Origin: Rehmannia glutinosa
Taxonomy: Eukaryota > Streptophyta > Magnoliopsida > Lamiales > Orobanchaceae
DNA length: 64,000 bases
Assembly (NCBI GenBank): GCA_016081115.2
Contig: CM071933.1
Location: forward strand, 65,114,660 to 65,178,659
Direction of reading: 5' to 3'
Both the position numbers and the translations under genes were made by a program. Positions 58,999 to 64,000 of this stretch are shown one piece after another (position 1 is the stretch's first letter; every line of letters starts with the position of its first letter). Under the pieces are notes generated by a model that was not told where the DNA came from, did no database searches, and saw only the letters and a list, made by a program, of their open reading frames with translations.

Positions 58999-59601
58999 TT
59001 ATTTTCTAATGACTTCTTGCATTATAGGGTTTAATCTTCTTTGATTTTGCACCGAAGGTTTATAGACATCTTCCATTCTAATCTTATGCATTACGATCGA
59101 TGGACTAATATCTTTTAAATTAGAGATTGACCAACCTATCGCTGACTTATGTTTTCTTAACACCCTAAGCAATTTATCGAGTTGAACTAAAGTTAAAAGA
59201 GATGATACGATTACCAGACTCGTGTTATTCGCTCCAAGGAATACATATTTGAGATGCTCGGGTAAGGGCTTGAGTTCTGGGTTCGAAATGGTCTCATCGG
59301 ATGGATGCATGGGCTGCCCGTGCTCAGGGGCATGGGCCGTGCCCTCTTCAGAATTATCGTCTTTTTTCACGGCTACAGGCACGGGCTGCCCATGCTCAGG
59401 AGCACGGGCCGTGGCGTCTTCAGATTGTTCGTCTTTTTCTTCGACCTTAGGCACATGCTGACCGTGCTCATTGGCACGGGCCGTGCTGTCGTCGATTTTT
59501 TCAGCTTTTCCTTCGATCATGAGCACGGCCTGGGCGTGCTCTAGAGCACAGGTCATGTGCCCCTGTAGAACGAACTCCCGCACGCTTTTCTGCGTGTGCA
59601 C
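58999..59601 (-). pseudogene. Athila pol: protease-RT linker with translated palindromic repeats
   Basis: The 200-codon frame contains three to four copies of a repeat like TARAPEHGQPVP followed by an acidic KKDDNSEE-type spacer. It then reads LPEHLKYVFLGANNTSLVIV and LRKHKSAIGWSISNLKDISP, the conserved segment just before gypsy RT. The repeat is the translation of the GC-rich palindromes (about 59303-59545) that also occur in the LTRs. It lies downstream of protease and upstream of RT and is joined to neither in frame. Confidence 0.85.
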
Positions 59602-60361
59602 GTCTCTTGCGCTCCTTGGTAGTTCCTAATGTTATCTAAAGCACAAACGCAATCATACAAGTCTTGGTTATCAATATCAATGGTCATGTTTGATGTTGAA
59701 CACGAATGTGTCAAACCAAACTCCAAATTATCCCTAAATAATGTATGATCCGCATACCCATCAATGCAAGATTCAACTACGTCAATGAAATTACAATGTT
59801 CCACACCATCATGAAATTGAAGTGCCTTATAGATAATAAATAAAACATGCTCATCATTAACCCGTAACATGAGCTCTCCCTTTTGCACATCTATTAAGGC
59901 ATTCCCCGTAGCTAGGAATGGACGCCCAAGTATCAAAGGGACGTCTTTATCCTCATCCATATTCAGCACCAAAAAATCCACAGGGAATATGAATTTATCT
60001 ACTTTGACAAACACATCCTCGATGATTCCCTTCGGATACGTGAGTTATCGGTCCGCGAGTTGTAAGGTAACCGTAGATGGCTTCACCTCTCCCAATCCAA
60101 GTTGCCTGAAAATTGACAAAAGCATCAAGTTAATACTCGCTCCTAAATCACATAGTGCTTTCTTAAAGAAAACATCACCAATAGCATAAGGTATAGTGAA
60201 ACTCCCCGGATCTTTTAATTTCTGTGGTAGTTTCCTTTCGATTATTGTACTGCACTCTTCTGTTAGATTGACTGCCTCGAAACCAGTCATCTTTCGCTTC
60301 TTTGACATAACATTCTTAAAAAATTTAGCGTAATTGGGCATCTGCTCCAATACGTCAAAAA
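59553..60361 (-). pseudogene. Athila pol: aspartic protease
   Basis: The frame 60350-60045 reads EQMPNYAKFFKNVMSKKRK, then KALCDLGASINLMLLSIFRQ, with DLGAS as the protease active-site triad, then LGLGEVKPSTVTLQLADR. The next frame, 60014-59553, continues VDKFIFPVDFLVLNMDEDKD and PLILGRPFLATGNALIDVQ, the flap and C-terminal part. A stop or shift near 60040 separates them. Upstream sequence is missing: the LTR begins at 60364, only 14 bp before the EQMPNY block, so gag is deleted. Confidence 0.92.
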
Positions 60362-60363
60362 CT

Positions 60364-61845
60364 TGTTCGCCTATTTTTTCAGCTTCACCGCAAGTGTACG
60401 GCGTAGTTAATAGGATAGGGTTAGCAAGGTTGAATCCACAGGGACTAATAAATTAATGTACTAATTACTGGATTATAATAGCCTTATTTTTATCTAGACT
60501 ATCGAAAGTTGAAAGATTGGTTTTGTTAATACTAAAGCAGAAATTAATCCTAAAATAACAAAGCAAAGAGTGGATTAAAAGACCAAGTATGAAAGAATGG
60601 ATTCATGGGTTATGGTTTCAGTTAATATCCCCTTTTATTATCAGATTAATCAAACCAAAGTTAAACGTATTCTTCTCTATAGACCAATCACAAAAATAAT
60701 TTACCCTCTCTCTCGAGATGCATGTAAAAGAATTGATTGGAATATCTATGCTAGCATCTCTACTCAACATGAGATATCCAACTCCCAAAAGATCAAAAGA
60801 TTAAAAGGCCTCACAAATATTCACAGACTTCTCAATCATGCAAGCTATTCATGTCAAGTACTCATAGATCTAATATTGAAACTAATCTGTTCGAATTATG
60901 AATCAATATATCAAAACAAGTTAAACCAATAGCTTTTTGATAAAACAAGAATTAAAGCAAAGTACTTGAATAGAGTTGAAAAACATTAACTTTGATTGCA
61001 ATGAATCATCAAACAAAAGTATCCATTAACCTACTCCCAAACCCGGGAATCACAAAGTGTTTAGCCAGATATAGAAAAGAAATAATCCATAGACAAATTA
61101 TTAATGTTCATGTCTAAACTAATTGAAAATAATGATACTATGGAATGAGTGAACTCGGGGATGATGACGATCTCTCGATCTATCTTCAATCCTCGAAGGT
61201 GTGGTTGCGGTCTTGATCGATCTCTCTGAATCTCCGGTGGGGAATTGCTCTTTTCTCTGGTTTCTAGGGCAAAAATCAGCGTCTCCTTGTTTGTGACCGC
61301 CCCGGGTCTATTTGTACTTCGTTTGGGTCGAAACCTAGTTGAAAATGAATCAAACTCTATTTTTCCCGCAGAGGAGCACGGGCCGTGCCATACGACACGC
61401 CCAGCCCGTGCTTGTAGCCGCACGTCATGTTCAATTCACAGAATGGAGCACAGACCATGCTCTTTGGCATGGGCTGCCCATGCTCTATGTCGAACATTGA
61501 GTCTTCAGGTCTGAGTTGAGCACGGGTCGTGCTAGGGAGCATGCCCTACCCGTGCTCACCTGTAGCAACGCGTACTCGGTTGTTTTTTTCCATTTTTCGC
61601 ACGGTTCGTCTGACTTCTTCTCGACTCGACTCCAAACTTCGTACTTCACATCAAATATTGGTGATTGCAATGCTCCGAATTGTTGCCAAAGTGCTACAAT
61701 TATCGGTAAATTCCTACAAAATGAGCAAAGCATAATCCTTTTCCACAAAACAAGAATATAACCCTATTTACTCATATAATGCATGCATATCAACACATTC
61801 TAGCCAAGATTAAGCCCAAAATACATGCAAAATACATGTCAATTA
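60364..61845 (-). repeat. 5' LTR of the Athila-type element
   Basis: About 1482 bp, closely matching 43075-44558 with scattered substitutions, many of them C to T or G to A within cacgggccgtgc repeats (for example at 61449-61485). The terminal base pair has changed from CA to TA at 61844-61845. It joins directly to protease coding sequence instead of a primer binding site. Confidence 0.92.
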
Positions 61846-61850
61846 AAGCC

Positions 61851-64000
61851 TCGGAATGGATGGTATGAATCTCCTTTTCTTCAACACTTTTGGCATATTA
61901 TCTCTGGCAAGTTGTGTGAAGCAGTGAAGGATTTTTTCAAATTTCAAAAAATTCTCACAAATGTTAATCATACTCTTATCACTCTCATTCCAAAAATAAA
62001 GAATCCCACTTCCATTGCTCATTTCAGACCTATTATCCTTTGTAGTGTTGTTTACAAAGTGATTTCCAAAGTCATTGTCAATCATATGAAACTTGTTTTA
62101 CATCATTATATCAGTGTCAATCAGTCTGCATTCATCCCTGGAAGACAAATTATTGACAATGTGGTTCTCACTCATGAATGTATTCATCATCTTAATGGTC
62201 TTAGAAAAGGAAAAAAAAACATTCATGGCACTTAAATTAGACATGTCAAAGGCTTATGATAGAGTTGAATGGAGTTTTCTTATTTTTGTGTTGATTAAAA
62301 TGGGGTTTGATTCTAAGTTTGTCAAGTGGATTTTCAACTGTATTTGTTCTACATCATTTTCTGTCAATCTCAATGGACAAGTAGTTGGATTCTTTAGACC
62401 ATCTAGAGGAATAAGGCAAGGGATCCCCTTTCCCCTTACCTCTTCATCTTATTATCTGAAGTCTTATCCAATATAATCAAACAAGCCCAAATTTGTTCTT
62501 TGTTTCATGGGCTTAGAATCGCAGGGCCCCCCTTAACACACCTCTTTTTTGCTGATGATTCCATTGTTTTCTATGAGGCTTCTCTTTTTCAGGCTCTTAG
62601 TGTTAAGACTATCCTTGACAGATATTGCAAGGCTTCAGGGCAGGTAATTAACATGGATAAATCTTTAGCTTTTTTCAGTAAGAACACCCCTAGTAACTTA
62701 AAGACTGGCATATGTGCTATACTTGATGGGATCTCAGTTCAACAATATGCTAGATATCTTGGGTTACTTATGGTGCTTGGTAAATCAAAAAAAAAGAAAA
62801 ATTTCAATATGTGGCTGACAGTGTGCATAAGATAGTGGCTAGTTGGAGCAATTCTTTTTTATCATCAGCAGGTAAAGAGGTCTTATTAAAAGCAGTCATT
62901 AATGTTATGCCTACGTATGTAATGTCTTGCTTTAAATTATTTATTTGTATCTGCAATGATATATGTAGAGTTGCTTCTCTTTTTTGGTGGGGTGCCTCTG
63001 GGAATGGAAATAAGAAGATCTATTGGGTGGCTTGGGACAAAATGACCTTACCTAAAGAAGTGGGTGGGTTGGGCTTTCAAGATTTGGCTCTTTTCAATGA
63101 GGTTTTACTTGTTAAACAATTGTGGAGGTTATTGACTGAACCTAATCTTTTTCTTAGCAAAGTGTTAAAAGACAAATAATTTCCTCATGGGGGCTGCTCA
63201 AATGTGAGCCTAAGAATGGAGATTCATGGCTTTGGAAATGTTGGATTAGAACCAAGTCCACACTGGTGATAGGCCTTAGGATGCAAGTAGGGGATGGGAA
63301 ATCAATCAATGTATGGGATACTCTTTGGTTGCTGAAGACTCCAACATTTAAACCATGCAGTCGTGTACCTACTACCTGGAACTCTCTGTGGGCTAAAGAT
63401 TTGTTGTCAGCTGATGGTAAATAATGGAATAAAGGGATTATCTCACAAATTTTCTCGTGAGCAAGATGTGGAAGCCATTCTTCGTGGTTCCAATCGGCCA
63501 GAGAGCACCAAGGACATATGGATATGGCATTGGGATAGGAAGGAAAAATTCTCTGTCAAATCTCGCTTATTGTCTCCTCCTAATGCGAAAATGAGGAGAT
63601 GGACTTTCCTGAAACAAGCAAAGGATCTAAATATACCGAAAACATGTGGAAGAAGTGTTGGGGATTGAGGTAAAAAAAACAAAATTAAACATTTTGTTTG
63701 GAGAACAATCAATAATAGCCTTCCAATTGCTGTGCAACTGAGCAAAAATGAATGAAATTGGACACTAGATGTCAAATATGTGGAGAAGGAGAGGAGACAT
63801 CTGAGCACCTATTTTTTCAATGTTCTAGAGCCGCATTAGTGTGGAAGCTAGTTCTGTGCAATGGAATGACACTCTTAAGCCAAGTTTCGATCTCAAATTG
63901 TGGTGGCAACAAATCAGCCGCATGAAAAGCTATGATAACACTACAAACAGGGTTCAACTTTCTGTTTATTTGTTGTGGTGGTTATGGAAGACCAGACATC
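61851..64000 (+). pseudogene. LINE (L1-type) ORF2, reverse transcriptase to zf-RVT, running off the window
   Basis: It resumes the protein broken at 43074. Frames in order: 61825-62235 with FRPIILCSVVYKVISKVIVN and QSAFIPGRQIIDN; 62093-62476 with KLDMSKAYDRVEWSFL (first catalytic Asp) and SRGIRQGIPFPL; 62500-62835 with THLFFADDSIVFYEA, the FADD active site; 62811-63179 with WWGASGNGNKKIYWVAWDKM. Then 63443-63840 has IWIWHWDRKEKFSVKS and a zf-RVT type segment (FVWRTINNSLPIAVQL, then CxxC/HLFFxC-like). Multiple frameshifts and stops, such as at 62233 and 62476, make it dead. Plant L1 elements copy their RNA at the target site with this enzyme. Confidence 0.92.

Larger units (their letters stand above)
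43075..61845 (-). mobile_element. Athila-type Ty3/gypsy retrotransposon split by a SIRE-like copia element
   Basis: LTRs of about 1.48 kb lie at 43075-44558 and 60364-61845, each running TGTTCGCC to GTCAAT(C/T)A on the plus strand. They are flanked by 5-bp duplications AAGCC (43070-43074, 61846-61850). The polypurine tract (minus-strand tttgggggtt) abuts the 43-kb LTR and the pol domains read leftwards, so the element is on the minus strand with its 5' LTR at 60.4-61.8 kb. Protease, RT, RNase H, integrase and an extra Athila-type ORF follow. Primer binding site and gag are missing next to the 5' LTR. Total 18.8 kb, or about 10.5 kb without the nested copia. Confidence 0.93.

Noticed and set aside
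56380..60361. Endogenous pararetrovirus (caulimovirid) as source of the RT
   Set aside because: An integrase core, LTRs, a polypurine tract, target duplications and an Athila-type ORF are present, which identify a gypsy retrotransposon.

Overview
The window is nuclear DNA of a flowering plant. Two plant genes have short GT-AG exons, every major plant transposon class is present, and the retrotransposon families are plant-specific (Athila-type Ty3/gypsy, SIRE-like and TA..CA-ended copia, plant L1 LINE, MULEs with DUF1985). The style of the Helitron and LTR ends suggests a eudicot, perhaps an asterid of the Lamiales kind, but that is only an impression. Nothing bacterial, plastid or mitochondrial was seen.

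Host genes. (1) 1401-15431, minus: 5' half of a phosphoribosylglycinamide formyltransferase (GART/PUR3) gene, now a pseudogene split by transposons in both recognised exons, with another transposon just upstream. (2) 27499-30280, plus: an apparently intact three-exon gene for a 214-residue plant protein of unknown function with overlapping DLNxxP and LxLxL (EAR-type) repression motifs. (3) 31788-39875, minus: an intact five-exon mitochondrial pyruvate carrier (MPC2-like) gene of 109 residues whose second intron was enlarged by a copia element.

Mobile DNA, left to right. GART exon 2 holds an AGGGGTGTGCACGG inverted-repeat element (1452-13518). Inside it lies a Helitron (2232-12951) with RPA-like and helicase remnants, and inside that a solo gypsy-type LTR (7190-11445). 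GART exon 1 holds a foldback MULE (14168-15393) with a perfect 9-bp target duplication. A larger MULE (15501-20410) with a broken transposase, convergent DUF1985 ORFs and subterminal palindromes sits 60 bp upstream of the GART start codon. From 20.4 to 27.2 kb come a hAT-type MITE with an 8-bp duplication, tandem repeats, a Stowaway end, a gypsy LTR and two short Helitrons. A copia element (33627-38730) occupies the MPC intron. A 2.1-kb foldback MULE (40099-42187) encloses a CACTA end.

The right third is one nested stack. A LINE ORF2 (from 42451, resuming at 61851 and running off the window) is split by an 18.8-kb Athila-type element (43075-61845, minus, duplication AAGCC). That element is split by an 8.3-kb SIRE-like copia element (46310-54609, minus, duplication GGGCT).

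No new enzymatic system was found. The most interesting points are the insertion history readable in one dead GART gene, the double EAR motif protein, and a GC-rich palindromic repeat found in both LTRs, a spacer and a coding linker of the Athila element. All calls come from reading sequence and conceptual translations; no alignments or database searches were run.
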